Of a stretch of DNA of 64,000 bases, positions 1-8,474 are shown one piece after another. Under the pieces are notes generated by a model. It worked only from the letters and a program-made list of their open reading frames with translations, was not told the origin of the DNA and made no database searches. The DNA comes from Palsa-504 sp963753225 (lineage in GTDB: Bacteria; Actinomycetota; Actinomycetes; Streptosporangiales; Streptosporangiaceae): contig CAVWBQ010000026.1 of the NCBI GenBank assembly GCA_963753225.1, positions 1 through 64,000 of the forward strand, in the 5' to 3' direction. Numbering within the stretch: the stretch's first letter is position 1; each line of letters begins with the position of its first letter. The position numbers and the translations under genes are program-made.

Positions 1-607
1 CTAGGCTCTCCCCCGCCAGCCAGGCGGCACCGCGCTGGTACAACTGCGCGACCCTGGCGTCGCGCAGGCCCGGCATGTCGGGTTTGACCGGGTAGCCGAC
101 CCGGACCTGCAGGTAGGCCAGGTGCCGGTAGCCCTCGGGGAAGCGGGCGAGCAGGTCAGGGTCCAGGGCGAGCGTGGCGCCCGGGTCGACGGGATCGAGC
201 CGGTCCTTCTCGTAGATGGGCTGGCGGAGCACGATGCCCCAGCGGCCGTCCCGTTTTTCCATGAAATCGTAGAACCGGCCCAGGCAGCTCACGTCGCACA
301 GCACGCCGTCGACTTCGGCCCGCTGCAAGATCGTCATCCGTGTCTGCGCGATGGCCCTGGTCCCGTTCAGCGTGATCCGGCAGCCGCCGGTGAAGTGCAG
401 GATGTTCACGCCGCGGGCGGCGCCTTCCTGGCTGACCCTGATGAAGTCTTCCTTCGGCCCCTGGAACCAGGTGGCCATCATGTAGCCGTCGTCGTGCCAG
501 CAGGCCCGGAAGGCGTCCCAGTCGCCAGAGTCCCTGGCGCTGGCCCAGGTCTCGACGACGTCGCGGATGGCGAGGCGATCGGCAAGGGTGGCGTCCACCC
601 TGCGCAC
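1..607 (-). CDS. SnoaL-like (NTF2 fold) domain protein, 3' end outside the window
   Basis: The leftward frame from a GTG at 607 stays open to the window edge, giving about 202 residues. The product begins with a helix (LADRLAIRDVVETWA), followed by a RACWHDDGYM segment and a later RFYDFMEKRDGRWGI strand, which is the usual layout of SnoaL_4-type polyketide cyclase/dehydratase-like proteins with an NTF2 fold. A second GTG at 598 is an alternative start; neither has a clear ribosome binding site. These proteins act on small hydrophobic substrates in many pathways, and nothing nearby indicates the substrate. The family assignment is inferred from the motif layout, and the C-terminus is not in the window. 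Confidence 0.6.
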   Translation of the reverse strand, partial: MRRVDATLADRLAIRDVVETWASARDSGDWDAFRACWHDDGYMMATWFQGPKEDFIRVSQEGAARGVNILHFTGGCRITLNGTRAIAQTRMTILQRAEVDGVLCDVSCLGRFYDFMEKRDGRWGIVLRQPIYEKDRLDPVDPGATLALDPDLLARFPEGYRHLAYLQVRVGYPVKPDMPGLRDARVAQLYQRGAAWLAGESL

Positions 608-679
608 GCTATTGCATGACCGCGGCGGGCACCACGCCCGTTCGGCATAAATGTCCTTCCCCCCGGTCATCATGGGGGC

Positions 680-910
680 ATGGCGGACAGCGGGGAGTTC
701 AACGCCCGCCCGGTCCGGGCCTTCCTCCCCGGACCGGACGTGCGGGTCGACGAGTCGGTGTGGCCCGCGAGCGTGCCGGCCTTCGCGCAGGTGCTGCGGG
801 ACGGCCTCGAGCTGCCGGCGGGGCTGACCGTGCTGGTGGGCGAGAACGGGTCGGGGCTGTCTCAGGAGGATTACATCGAGGGGGACGGTCGTGTCGGTGG
901 CGGCCCGTAG
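680..910 (+). pseudogene. N-terminal fragment of a P-loop (AAA/ABC-like) ATPase, cut at Walker A
   Basis: The 76-residue frame reads like the N-terminus of an actinobacterial AAA-family ATPase. It has a short leader, then a strand (LELPAGLTVLVGENGSG) running into the P-loop. Where GKST should complete the Walker A motif, the sequence changes to GLSQEDY and stops 15 residues later. The invariant lysine is therefore missing, as are Walker B and every downstream domain. recQ begins 9 bases after the stop in the same frame. The most likely origin is a deletion that removed the rest of the ATPase. No function is expected. Confidence 0.6.
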
Positions 911-919
911 AATCACCGG

Positions 920-2783
920 GTGGGCTCGCCCCTAGGTGACGCGGCGGCCGAGGTGCTGCGCCGCGTATACGGCTACGACTCGTTCCGCGGCCAGCAGCTT
1001 CAGATCATCGAGCACGTCTGCGCCGGCGGCGACGCGGTCGCGCTCATGCCGACCGGCAGCGGAAAGTCGCTGTGCTATCAGATCCCCGCGCAGGTGCGCG
1101 AGGGCACCGGCGTGGTCATCTCGCCGCTGATCGCCCTCATGCAAGAACCAGGTCGACGCGCTGAACGTGCTCGGCGTGAAGGCGGGCTTCCTCAACTCGA
1201 GCCAGGATCCCGATTCGCGGCGCGGGGTCGAGTACGCCTTCATGGACGGCAAGCTGGACCTGCTCTACCTGGCGCCGGAGCGGCTGCGCACCGAATCGGC
1301 GCTGCGCCTGCTCGACCGTGGCACGGTCTCGCTGTTCGCCATCGACGAGGCGCACTGCGTGGCCCAGTGGGGGCATGACTTCCGGCCCGACTACCTGGGC
1401 CTTTCCGTGCTGCACGAGCGGTGGCCCGCGGTACCGCGGATCGCGGTGACGGCCACCGCGACCGAGCAGACGCGCGCGGAGATCGTCTCCAGGCTCGCGC
1501 TCGGCGGGGCCAGGCAGTTCGTGGCGAGCTTCGACAGGCCCAACATCCAGTACCGGATCGAGCCGAAGAACGAACCCCGCCGCCAGCTGCTCCGGCTGCT
1601 GCGCACCGAGCATCCCGGCGATGCGGGCATCGTCTACTGCCTGTCCCGGGCCTCGGTGGAGAAGACCGCGGATTTCCTCTGCTCCGAGGGCCTCGCCGCG
1701 CTGCCGTACCACGCCGGGCTCGACCCGCGGACCCGCACCGAGAATCAGGCCAGGTTCCTGCGCGAGGACGGGCTGGTCATGGTGGCCACGATCGCATTCG
1801 GGATGGGCATCGACAAGCCGGACGTCCGCTTCGTGGCGCACCTGGACCTGCCCCGGTCGGTCGAGGGCTACTACCAGGAGACCGGGCGGGCCGGCCGGGA
1901 CGGGCGACCCGCCACCGCCTGGCTGGCCTACGGGCTGGCCGACGTGGTGCAGCAGCGGCGGATGATCGACGACTCCGAGGGTGACCTCGCGCACCGGCGC
2001 AAGCTGGTGGCGCACCTGGACGCGATGCTCGCGCTGTGCGAGACGGCCGGCTGCCGGCGGCAGCAGATGCTGGCGTACTTCGGCGAGACCGGGACCGAAG
2101 CCTGCGGGAACTGCGATACCTGCCTGTCGCCGCCCTCGGTCTGGGACGGCACGGTGGCGGCGCAGAAGCTGCTCTCCACCCTGGTCCGGCTGGGGCGACT
2201 TGGGGGTCCCGCGTTCGGCGCCGGGCAGCCGATCGACATCCTGCTCGGGAAGAAGACGCCGCGGGTGCTCTCCTACGGGCACGATTCGCTGTCCACGTTC
2301 GGCATCGGCGGGGAGCTGACCGAAGGCGAGTGGCGGGGTGTGGTCCGGCAGCTACTGGCCTCGGGGCTGCTCGCGGTCAAGGGCGATCACGGCACGCTGG
2401 CGCTGACCGACCTGAGCGGCGAGGTGATGCGCGGCGAGCGGCCGGTCACGTTCCGGCGTGATCCGCCCAGGGCCCCCGCTCCGCCGCGGAGCAGGCGCGC
2501 GGCGGCCGCCAAACCGGAGGGGGGCGCGGCGGGACGGCCGGCGCCCGCGGAACTGCCGCCCGAGGCAGAGCCGGTGTTCGAGCGGCTGCGCGCGTGGCGG
2601 ACGTCCGTCGCCAAGGAACTTGGCATGCCGCCGTACGTGATCTTCCACGACGCGACCCTGCGGCTGATCGCGGCCTCGCCGCCCTCGACGCTGGACGAGC
2701 TCAGGCGGGTCAACGGCGTCGGCGACACCAAGCTGGACAAGTACGGCCAGGCGATCCTCGACGTTCTCATGGACACGTCCTGA
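920..2783 (+). CDS. recQ: ATP-dependent DNA helicase RecQ, with a one-base frameshift
   Basis: RecQ unwinds DNA 3'-5' in recombinational repair. The part before about 1141 (GTG start at 920) carries the N-terminal YGYDSFRGQQ motif and Walker A (PTGSGKS). The remainder continues in another frame with IDEAHC, motif VI (QETGRAGRDG), the four-cysteine zinc site of RecQ-Ct (CETAGC...CGNCDTC) and a C-terminal HRDC domain. The break lies in SPLIALM just after the ATG at 1139. Removing one base at about 1142-1147 joins the halves into a normal 620-residue RecQ with MKNQVDAL or MQDQVDAL at the junction. There are no other lesions, so a sequencing error or a very recent mutation is likely. Confidence 0.85.
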
Positions 2784-2929
2784 ACGCGCATGCCGCTGAG
2801 CTTGCCGGTGCCGTAGAGCGGCGCACGGGTGACCTTGGGGAAGTTTCTTCTCCCAAAATCGGCTACGTCCAGCGATCATGCAGTCACTAAGTGCATGATG
2901 GAGGGAATCCCGTCGGAGGGCGGCTCGCG

Positions 2930-3190
2930 ATGACCGGGCACGATGACACCTCCGGATCCTTGCGGGCTCTGGCCGTGCACGTGCGCCGACTCGGCTTGCG
3001 CGCCCGCCTGGGATCCGGTCCATGTCCCGCACTTGAGGTGACGAATCCCCTGTCTGCCGCCGTGTCGGCGGCGGTCGGTGTCGCGGGCGGGTCCTATGTC
3101 GCCTTTGACGGCATGGTGCTGGCCCCTGCGGGCGAGCCGCGTGCAGCGGCATCCCGGCTGGCGTACCTGCTGGGGCTCATCCGCGTATGA
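2930..3190 (+). CDS. Small hypothetical protein
   Basis: This 86-residue product starts at an ATG that has GGAGG ten bases upstream. The sequence has well-formed alternating hydrophobic segments (LRALAVHVRRLGLRARL, SYVAFDGMVLAP) and ends in a helix, ASRLAYLLGLIR. I do not recognise a family. It has no signal peptide or membrane span. It lies between recQ and a leftward STAS gene whose stop codon is immediately downstream, so the two converge. Good coding character and a good ribosome binding site argue that it is real, but its role is unknown. Confidence 0.5.
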   Translation: MTGHDDTSGSLRALAVHVRRLGLRARLGSGPCPALEVTNPLSAAVSAAVGVAGGSYVAFDGMVLAPAGEPRAAASRLAYLLGLIRV

Positions 3191-3192
3191 GG

Positions 3193-3573
3193 TCACCCCT
3201 GGCATCTGGCCTGGGTGCCGGAGCCGCCGTTCCAGGCGTGGAAGTCGGCGATGGTGGAGAAGACCAGCAGTGTCCGGTCCAGCCCGGTGACCCGCATCGT
3301 CTCGCGCGCCTGGGGGTCGGGCGCGACCACCAGGAACACCTTGCCGGCCAGGGCCGCGCGGCGGTGAATGCCGATCAGCACCTCCAGGGCGGAGGCGTCG
3401 GCCAGGACCGCTTCGGCCAGGTTCGCCGCGATTAGCAGGAGGATGCTGTCGAGGGCTGCGCGAAGCCCGGTATGCAGCAGTCCCGCTGTGCCGGCTCCGA
3501 CGTTCCCGCAGACGTTCACCACCTGGCACCGGCCCCACCTCTGCGAGGTCAGGCGCAAACCCATCGAGTCCAA
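3193..3573 (-). CDS. STAS-domain anti-sigma factor antagonist
   Basis: The roughly 126-residue product has a STAS fold pattern: a strand (QVVNVCGNVGAGTAG), the central helix LLLIAANLAEAVLADASALEVLIGI and a final strand, KVFLVVAPD. STAS antagonists of the RsbV/SpoIIAA type bind anti-sigma kinases and release SigB-like sigma factors when unphosphorylated. The acceptor motif DSSGL reads DASAL here; the second serine, usually the phosphorylated one, is retained but the glycine is lost. A TTG start at 3573 is preferred because GGGAG lies six bases upstream; an ATG at 3564 is the alternative. It is the first of several STAS genes in this island. Confidence 0.7.
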   Translation of the reverse strand: MDSMGLRLTSQRWGRCQVVNVCGNVGAGTAGLLHTGLRAALDSILLLIAANLAEAVLADASALEVLIGIHRRAALAGKVFLVVAPDPQARETMRVTGLDRTLLVFSTIADFHAWNGGSGTQARCQG

Positions 3574-3705
3574 GACAGTCTCCCGCTGCCGCTACAGACC
3601 CACTCGACTGAACGGGCCACGTCTCAGGACCGCGTGCTGGTTATGAACAGAAACTTTAAGGCATGATCATGGCGCTGACATGCGTAATCCCACAATTAGT
3701 CAGCA

Positions 3706-3963
3706 TCAGATTACGCTCAGTTCGGGACATTCGGCGCGGCGGGTCGCCGCCTGCCCGAAGGAGCCGGCCACCAGCGAATACAGGTTGAACGCGCCTACGG
3801 TGTCGCTGCCGCTGCTGAGCGGGAGTGATAGCGAGGACCGGATTCCGTGCCGAAGGGCCGTCGCCGCGTATGCGGCCCACTGCTGGTCGGTGGCCAGGTC
3901 CTGGATGGACACGAGGGTGCCGGTGCTCTGCGGACGGGCGCGGAATGCCTCAAAGCAGTACCT
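3706..3963 (-). pseudogene. GAF-domain fragment of a GAF-ANTAR type regulator
   Basis: The open frame reads VSIQDLATDQQWAAYA, then a GIRSSLSLPL strand and GAFNLYS, which is the core of the GAF domain in actinobacterial GAF-ANTAR regulators. Upstream of this segment the frame is closed by a stop at 3964-3966, so the N-terminal part of GAF is missing. Downstream it ends about 25 residues after GAFNLYS, so the rest of GAF and the ANTAR domain are missing too. It is therefore an internal fragment and most likely a gene remnant. The intact relatives lie at 14362, 20298 and 21121. Confidence 0.65.
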
Positions 3964-4016
3964 TCACCATCCTCCCGATCCGGCACCCGCGCAACTCCCG
4001 GCCGGCCCGGCCCGGC

Positions 4017-4760
4017 CTACCGGCCCAGGACGCAGTCCCCGCAGTAGGCGGGCCGTTCGGGCGACAGGCGGTAGATGAGGCAGCAGTTACGGCGGCGGAA
4101 GCCCCGCAACGGGTGGCCCTGGTAGGTGCCGGCCAGGGGCGGGTACCGGAGCATCGCCGCCGCGGCTTCGGCCGCCGGCCCGGCCAGGTCAGGCCGGGCC
4201 GCCGCGATCATGGTGGCGGCGCCGTTGACGGCCGAGGCGACGTTACCCCACAGCACGCGCGGGGAGACCGCCATCGCCTGTACCGCCCGGACGACCTGGG
4301 CGACGGGACCGGCGAGCAACGCGGCGGGCGCCGCCGCACCCCCTTCTGCGGCTACCGCCGTGTCGGCCAGGGACAGCCGGAACGGGCCGCCGAGGCCGGG
4401 AACCCAGCGGGCCTGCGCGGCGTCGACGGACAGGACCTGCCCGGCCGCGGCGGCGCCGAGGGCCGGGGACAGCAGCCGGGCGCACAGCCCGAGCTGCGCG
4501 ATCGAGGCGGCCACCCGGAACTCGACGTCGGCGGCCGGGCGCCCGGCCGCCGACGCGAGCCGCTCGCGGACCTCGCCGATCCGGCCGGCCAGCGCCTCCG
4601 GTGAGCCGACCAGCTCGCCGAGCGGCTGCCACGGCGGGCGCAGCGGCGAGCCGGGGCGGTGGACCTCCACCGCGAAGTAGGGGCCGAGCGCGGCCAGGTT
4701 CAGCGCGGCCAGGTTCGCCGGAAGCCGGGCGCCGGCCGCCGGCGCGGAATCCCGGGTCAC
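4017..4760 (-). CDS. FhuF-like [2Fe-2S] ferric-iron reductase
   Basis: The 247-residue product ends in RRNCCLIYR...CGDC, the four-cysteine [2Fe-2S] cluster signature at the extreme C-terminus of FhuF-type siderophore-iron reductases. The preceding alanine-rich helical body is typical of actinobacterial members. The family reduces ferric siderophores in the cytoplasm. The GTG start overlaps the expected stop of cbtA as GTGA, so the two are probably translationally coupled and belong to the cobalamin-riboswitch operon above. That context raises the possibility that the reductase serves metal or corrinoid handling rather than, or as well as, ferric siderophores. This role is inference. Confidence 0.75.
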   Translation of the reverse strand: MTRDSAPAAGARLPANLAALNLAALGPYFAVEVHRPGSPLRPPWQPLGELVGSPEALAGRIGEVRERLASAAGRPAADVEFRVAASIAQLGLCARLLSPALGAAAAGQVLSVDAAQARWVPGLGGPFRLSLADTAVAAEGGAAAPAALLAGPVAQVVRAVQAMAVSPRVLWGNVASAVNGAATMIAAARPDLAGPAAEAAAAMLRYPPLAGTYQGHPLRGFRRRNCCLIYRLSPERPAYCGDCVLGR

Positions 4761-5619
4761 GCTCCGGCGGGTTCCCTGGCCTGGCGCAGCTCGGCCGGGC
4801 CGGCCCGGGGGCGAGCAGCCGGTCGGCCAGCGGCGCGAAGATGAGCCCGATGGCGCCCCACAAGACGAGCTGCGCGGCGATGGAGTAGAGCCGGAAGCTG
4901 AACAGGACGTCGGCCGGGAACCCGGGGTAGACGATGGCGCCCTTAGCGTTCGTCACCGGCAGCGGGGTCTCGGTGGCGTGGTTGCCGTACAGGTGCTGGT
5001 TCACCGCCAGCTGGCCGAGCTCCGGCAGGATCGCCATGACCGCGCCGATCAGGACGGCGAACGCGGCCCCGGCGAGCAGGGCTGCGTTCCAGGTGCCGAA
5101 GCGCGCCTTGAGCCGCTGCCCGAGCCAGACCGCGAGGATCAGCAGCGCCACCGAGGCCACCACCATGACCAGGTAGAGCTCGCCGCGCTGGCGGATGGTC
5201 TCGGGATGGCCGATGGATGGCGGGTTGGCCGGGTATTTGATGAACGGCACCAGGTACATGGCGACGAACCCGCCGCCGGCCACCAGCAGGGCCAGGGTCC
5301 GCGCCCGGACGCCGCCGACCCGGCCCAGGTACAGTGCGTAAGCCACCGCGAACAGCGCGCCCATGGCCGCGCCGAACGCGATCATCCCGATGCCGATGCC
5401 GGCGTTGGCCTGGATCGTCCGGCTGAAGATGTCCGGTCCCGCGTCGGCGGCGGGCAGCCCGGCCGCCTTGTCGACGGCGGCTATCACGGCGTCCCGCCCG
5501 GACTCGTAGTTGATCGCCTGGGTGATGACCGGCTCGGCGAAGATCCGGGCGAAGGCGAACGCGAGCAGCCCCGCTATCGCGCCCGCGAGGGCGCCGCGGA
5601 CGATGAGTTTCTTTTCCAT
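4757..5619 (-). CDS. cbtA: CbtA, membrane subunit of a predicted cobalt transporter
   Basis: The product starts MEKKLIVRGALAGAIAGLLA and shows about five membrane segments, with the conserved RGELYLVMVVAS and YGNHATETPLP regions of CbtA. CbtA with CbtB forms a predicted cobalt uptake system that commonly lies downstream of cobalamin riboswitches. The annotated frame does not stop at its natural end: it runs on through the next gene out of frame. If one base is added in the G5 run at 4807-4811, the frame ends in PAELRQAREPAGA and a stop at 4757 that overlaps the next start as GTGA. The end given assumes that one-base correction. Confidence 0.75.
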
Positions 5620-5640
5620 GCCTCGGGCGGCCAGGCCCGG

Positions 5641-5856
5641 TCAGTGGCAGGGGAAGCCGAGGAAGTGCCGTGCGTCGTGCACGAACTCGTGGATGACCGT
5701 GGACTTGCCGAACACCGATGTCGCGCCCTGGTCGACGCCGATGAAGTAGTAGACCGCGACCGCGAGGAGCGCGGCGCCGAGCAGCCAGAGCAGGCCCTTG
5801 GAAATCGGCAGGGCGACGGGCTTGGCGACAGTGCCCGGGGTGGAAAGAACGGCCAT
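5641..5856 (-). CDS. cbtB: CbtB, small metal-binding membrane subunit of a predicted cobalt transporter
   Basis: The 71-residue protein has one membrane span (GLLWLLGAALLAVAVYYFIG) and a histidine-rich C-terminus, HEFVHDARHFLGFPCH, which is the typical CbtB metal-binding tail. It is the first gene after the cobalamin riboswitch and is followed 21 bases later by cbtA. An AGGAGGG ribosome binding site precedes the ATG. Length and tail match the family closely. It is predicted to act with CbtA in cobalt import for B12 synthesis, repressed when cobalamin is plentiful. Confidence 0.85.
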   Translation of the reverse strand: MAVLSTPGTVAKPVALPISKGLLWLLGAALLAVAVYYFIGVDQGATSVFGKSTVIHEFVHDARHFLGFPCH

Positions 5857-5899
5857 CTCAGAAAACCCTCCTCCGGGGATCGTGCGTCCCCTCCGTCCA

Positions 5900-6022
5900 G
5901 TGGAGCGGCGCGTTGCCCGAAGATCTGACTCGCAAGCCCAGGCGCTTGCTTACAGTGGCGCGACCGTGCCGGACTCTCACCGGCTTCCTCGGGGTCAAGG
6001 CGCAATCAAAACAGTAACCTCT
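5900..6022 (-). promoter_or_regulatory. Cobalamin (AdoCbl) riboswitch
   Basis: Read leftward, the segment contains GAAGCCGGTGAGAGTCCGGC, then the B12 box GCCACTGTAA (about 5950-5959), a variable hairpin and GAGTCAGA. These are in the order and spacing of the AdoCbl riboswitch core. It ends about 45 bases before the cbtB start, so the expression platform probably overlaps the ribosome binding site region. It should repress cbtB-cbtA-fhuF-like expression when adenosylcobalamin is abundant. The boundaries are approximate. Confidence 0.92.
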
Positions 6023-6045
6023 TGATTCACGAGTGCGCAAGCAGG

Positions 6046-8055
6046 TCAGCTGCCGTCGGGGTAGCCGCCGCGGTGCAGCACCATCGGGAAGTGCGGCAGG
6101 GTAGCCGGGCGGCGGACCGAGGCGCGCCAGTTATCCGGATATGGCTCGAGCCCCGCGAGCAGGGCCGACGGCCAGCAGGCGGCCAGCGGTTCGAGCGCGG
6201 CCCGGAGGGCGCCGGTCATGGCCGGGGTGAAGCGGTCGTCCCAGCGCCGCTCGATCTCGCCGGCCAGGTCGTGGTAGAGGCGCTGCGCGTCGAGGCCCCG
6301 GGGGGTGAGCCGGGCGACCTTGCCCCGGCTGGCGGCGGGGTCGGGCTCCTCCACCGCCAGGTCGGCCCTGGTCAGGACGCCCAGCGCCCAGCGGGCCGAC
6401 TCCTTGGAGGTGCCGGTCAGGGTCGGCAGGTCGCGCAGCCGGGTTCCTCCGAGGCCCAGCACGCGTAGCACGTTGGCGGCGACCGCGAGGGACAGCCCGG
6501 CCTCGCGCTCGTACTCGACGGCCAACGACAGCAGGACCCGGGACAGCAGCGCCGACAGCGGCAGCGCCTCCGGCGCGGTGCCGTCGGGCCTGGGCGGGAG
6601 CCCGGGGTCCGGTCCCCGGCTGAGCAGGGCCGCTCCGAGGATCGGCAGGTAGTCGGGCAGCCCCGGATCGAGCCGTCTGACCATGGTCACCAGGGCATCT
6701 CGCAGGCCGCCAACCCGGTCCGCGCCGAAGCGCTCATGCCAGCGCTGCTCGATGAGGCCGGGGAGCGGCCGCCAGATCTCGCGTGCCCGCAGTCCGGCCG
6801 CTGTCGCGCGCAGCACGGCGCCGGGTCCGGGGGGCCGGTTATGAACCTTCCTGGCGGTGCCGTCGATGGTGACATAACCCCAGCGGCGCATGCCGTCCAG
6901 GTTGGTCCCGGTGCGGGCGCGGGCTTCGAGGTCGCCGACGGTGATGGGCTCGCCGGTGACGTACCGCATGCAGTTCTCCCACATGGCCAGCGACACCAGC
7001 CACGGCGCCGGGGCGCCGTCGCCACGGCCGGACGACCCGTGGCTGGTGGTGCGGTGCGGGAGGCGGTGCTCGGCCTCGTTGTCGAGTTCGATCGTGAACG
7101 CGACCAGCGCCTGGGACAGCAGGGCCGGCAGCGGCAGGGACCGCTGGGTTCCCTGCGGTGGCTGGGACGGCTCGGGCGCAGGCGGCCGGAGCGGTGTCTG
7201 GCGCGATGTCTGGCGCGACTTTTCTCGCGGCGCCGGGTGCCAGGGCCGCGCGGGCACGGCGGGGCTGGCCAGCAGCAGGCCGGCCGAGCGGAGGCGCTCG
7301 CGCCTGGCTATTGCCTGCTGGCCGCCTGCCCGCTGGTCGTTGCCGGAGTCGGCCACGAGTTGCCAGCCGGTCCTGGCGAGGAGCGCTTCGGCCTGGCCGG
7401 CCTCGAATGTGGACCTGACCGGCTCGCCGAGTGCCGCCACCATGGCCTGGAAGCGGGCGCGGCCGGCATCGCCGGGCGGCCGGGGCAGGGACACGCTGAT
7501 GGCCAGGCGGCTCCCGGGCGCGGCGACCTGCCGGAACTGCCCGAGAACGTCCTCAAGGACGGCCGGCTCCAGGTAGACGGCGACCCCCTCGAGCAGGAAC
7601 AGGCCGGGCGCCTCCGGGTCGAGCCCGGCCGCGCGCAGCCGGTCCGCGACCGGGTCGCGGATGAAGTCGGCCTCGACGAACCGCACGCGGGACGCGTCGA
7701 TGCCGAGCCGCTCGATCCGCTCGAGCTTGTCCCGCTGGGTCGCGGGGTGGTCGACCTCGAACCAGCGGACACCCGGCTTGGCGTACCGGAACGCGCGGCC
7801 GTCGTCGCCGGCCGCGCCGACCACGACCTGTCGCACACCCCGGTCGAGCGCGCTGACGACGGTCCGGTCGAAGAACGAGGTGCGCGCGGCGAGGTAGTCG
7901 TGCATCCGGCTCGCCTGGGCGGCCCGCCCGGCCGCGACGTCGGCGGCCAGGGCCTCGTCGGCGGCGGGATCACCGTAGTCGGTGGCGACCCGGGCGAAGC
8001 CGAGCCGGTGTGCCGCGACCCTGCGGGCGGTTACCGAAGGGCCGCCGTCTTCCAT
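6046..8055 (-). CDS. Fusion of a class I SAM methyltransferase and a duplicated winged-helix regulator-like protein
   Basis: Residues about 1-250 match the PPM/leucine-carboxyl-methyltransferase-type SAM enzymes (MHDYLAARTSFFDRTV, VVVGAAGDDGRAFRY, WFEVDHPATQRDKLERI, FLLEGVAVYLE). A proline-rich linker of roughly 50 residues (about 270-320) leads to a helical region. Its segments APWLVSLAMWENCMRYV, GDLEARA, WGYV and later RDLPTLTGTSKESARWALGVL look like two winged-helix, MarR-like units. I know both halves as separate actinobacterial proteins. The 669-residue frame is continuous, so the fusion is either natural or created by a small deletion between neighbours. Its substrate and DNA target are unknown. 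It ends just upstream of the cobalamin riboswitch on the same strand. Confidence 0.7.
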   Translation of the reverse strand: MEDGGPSVTARRVAAHRLGFARVATDYGDPAADEALAADVAAGRAAQASRMHDYLAARTSFFDRTVVSALDRGVRQVVVGAAGDDGRAFRYAKPGVRWFEVDHPATQRDKLERIERLGIDASRVRFVEADFIRDPVADRLRAAGLDPEAPGLFLLEGVAVYLEPAVLEDVLGQFRQVAAPGSRLAISVSLPRPPGDAGRARFQAMVAALGEPVRSTFEAGQAEALLARTGWQLVADSGNDQRAGGQQAIARRERLRSAGLLLASPAVPARPWHPAPREKSRQTSRQTPLRPPAPEPSQPPQGTQRSLPLPALLSQALVAFTIELDNEAEHRLPHRTTSHGSSGRGDGAPAPWLVSLAMWENCMRYVTGEPITVGDLEARARTGTNLDGMRRWGYVTIDGTARKVHNRPPGPGAVLRATAAGLRAREIWRPLPGLIEQRWHERFGADRVGGLRDALVTMVRRLDPGLPDYLPILGAALLSRGPDPGLPPRPDGTAPEALPLSALLSRVLLSLAVEYEREAGLSLAVAANVLRVLGLGGTRLRDLPTLTGTSKESARWALGVLTRADLAVEEPDPAASRGKVARLTPRGLDAQRLYHDLAGEIERRWDDRFTPAMTGALRAALEPLAACWPSALLAGLEPYPDNWRASVRRPATLPHFPMVLHRGGYPDGS

Positions 8056-8108
8056 GACAGCTCATTGTGCCATGGCGCTAATTCCGGCGGTCCGTACCGC
8101 ATAAGCGA

Positions 8109-8285
8109 TCAATGGGAGTTCTGGACAGCCTCGGCGGCGGTCTTGATGAGCTGGGCCACGTTATCGGGGTGGGAGACCATCGCGAGGTGGCCGGCCGGGA
8201 CTTCGACGGTGACGGCCCCCATGCGCTTGGCGAACTGCTGCTCGGCACCGGGCGGGATCGCCTGATCGTTCCCGGCGACCGAGGA
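8109..8285 (-). pseudogene. C-terminal remnant of an alpha/beta hydrolase
   Basis: Reading leftward, the frame gives VAGNDQAIPPGAEQQFAKRM followed by PAGHLAMVSHPDNVAQLI and a stop at 8109. This is the C-terminal part of an alpha/beta hydrolase: the aspartate of the triad in the NDQAIPP turn, and the histidine in PAGHLA. The nucleophile elbow and the rest of the enzyme are absent upstream, where a fragment of Hsp20 begins instead. The piece covers about 57 codons and has no plausible start, so it is a remnant. Confidence 0.65.
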
Positions 8286-8372
8286 TGATGTTCGGCCGAG
8301 AATTCATCGTGATAATTCCTGAGCGCTGGCGCTTCAAGCAACTTGGTGATCAGGTGCAGTGGGCACCATGAT

Positions 8373-8474
8373 CTACAGCACGCCGTCCTTGGCCGAGGCC
8401 TCGATCTTGTCCGCCTCCACGTGGCTCGGCAGGGTGATCGAGCGGCGGAAGGCGCCGTAGAACCTTTCGGTGCG
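8373..8474 (-). pseudogene. Hsp20 (small heat-shock protein) fragment fused to the desaturase
   Basis: The last 33 codons of the desaturase frame match the alpha-crystallin domain segment FRRSITLP...VEADKIEASAKDGVL of actinobacterial Hsp20 proteins. In intact relatives DGVL is followed by TVTVPK; here a TAG replaces the next codon, and the sequence after it (IMVPTAPDHQ in frame) is still faintly similar. The N-terminal Hsp20 region is absent. This marks a deletion junction near 8474 and a decayed 3' side. Confidence 0.7.

Noticed and set aside
4243..4756. C-terminal half of the long cbtA reading frame
   Set aside because: It is the fhuF-like gene read in another frame on the same strand; composition is shadow-like after the expected stop at 4757.
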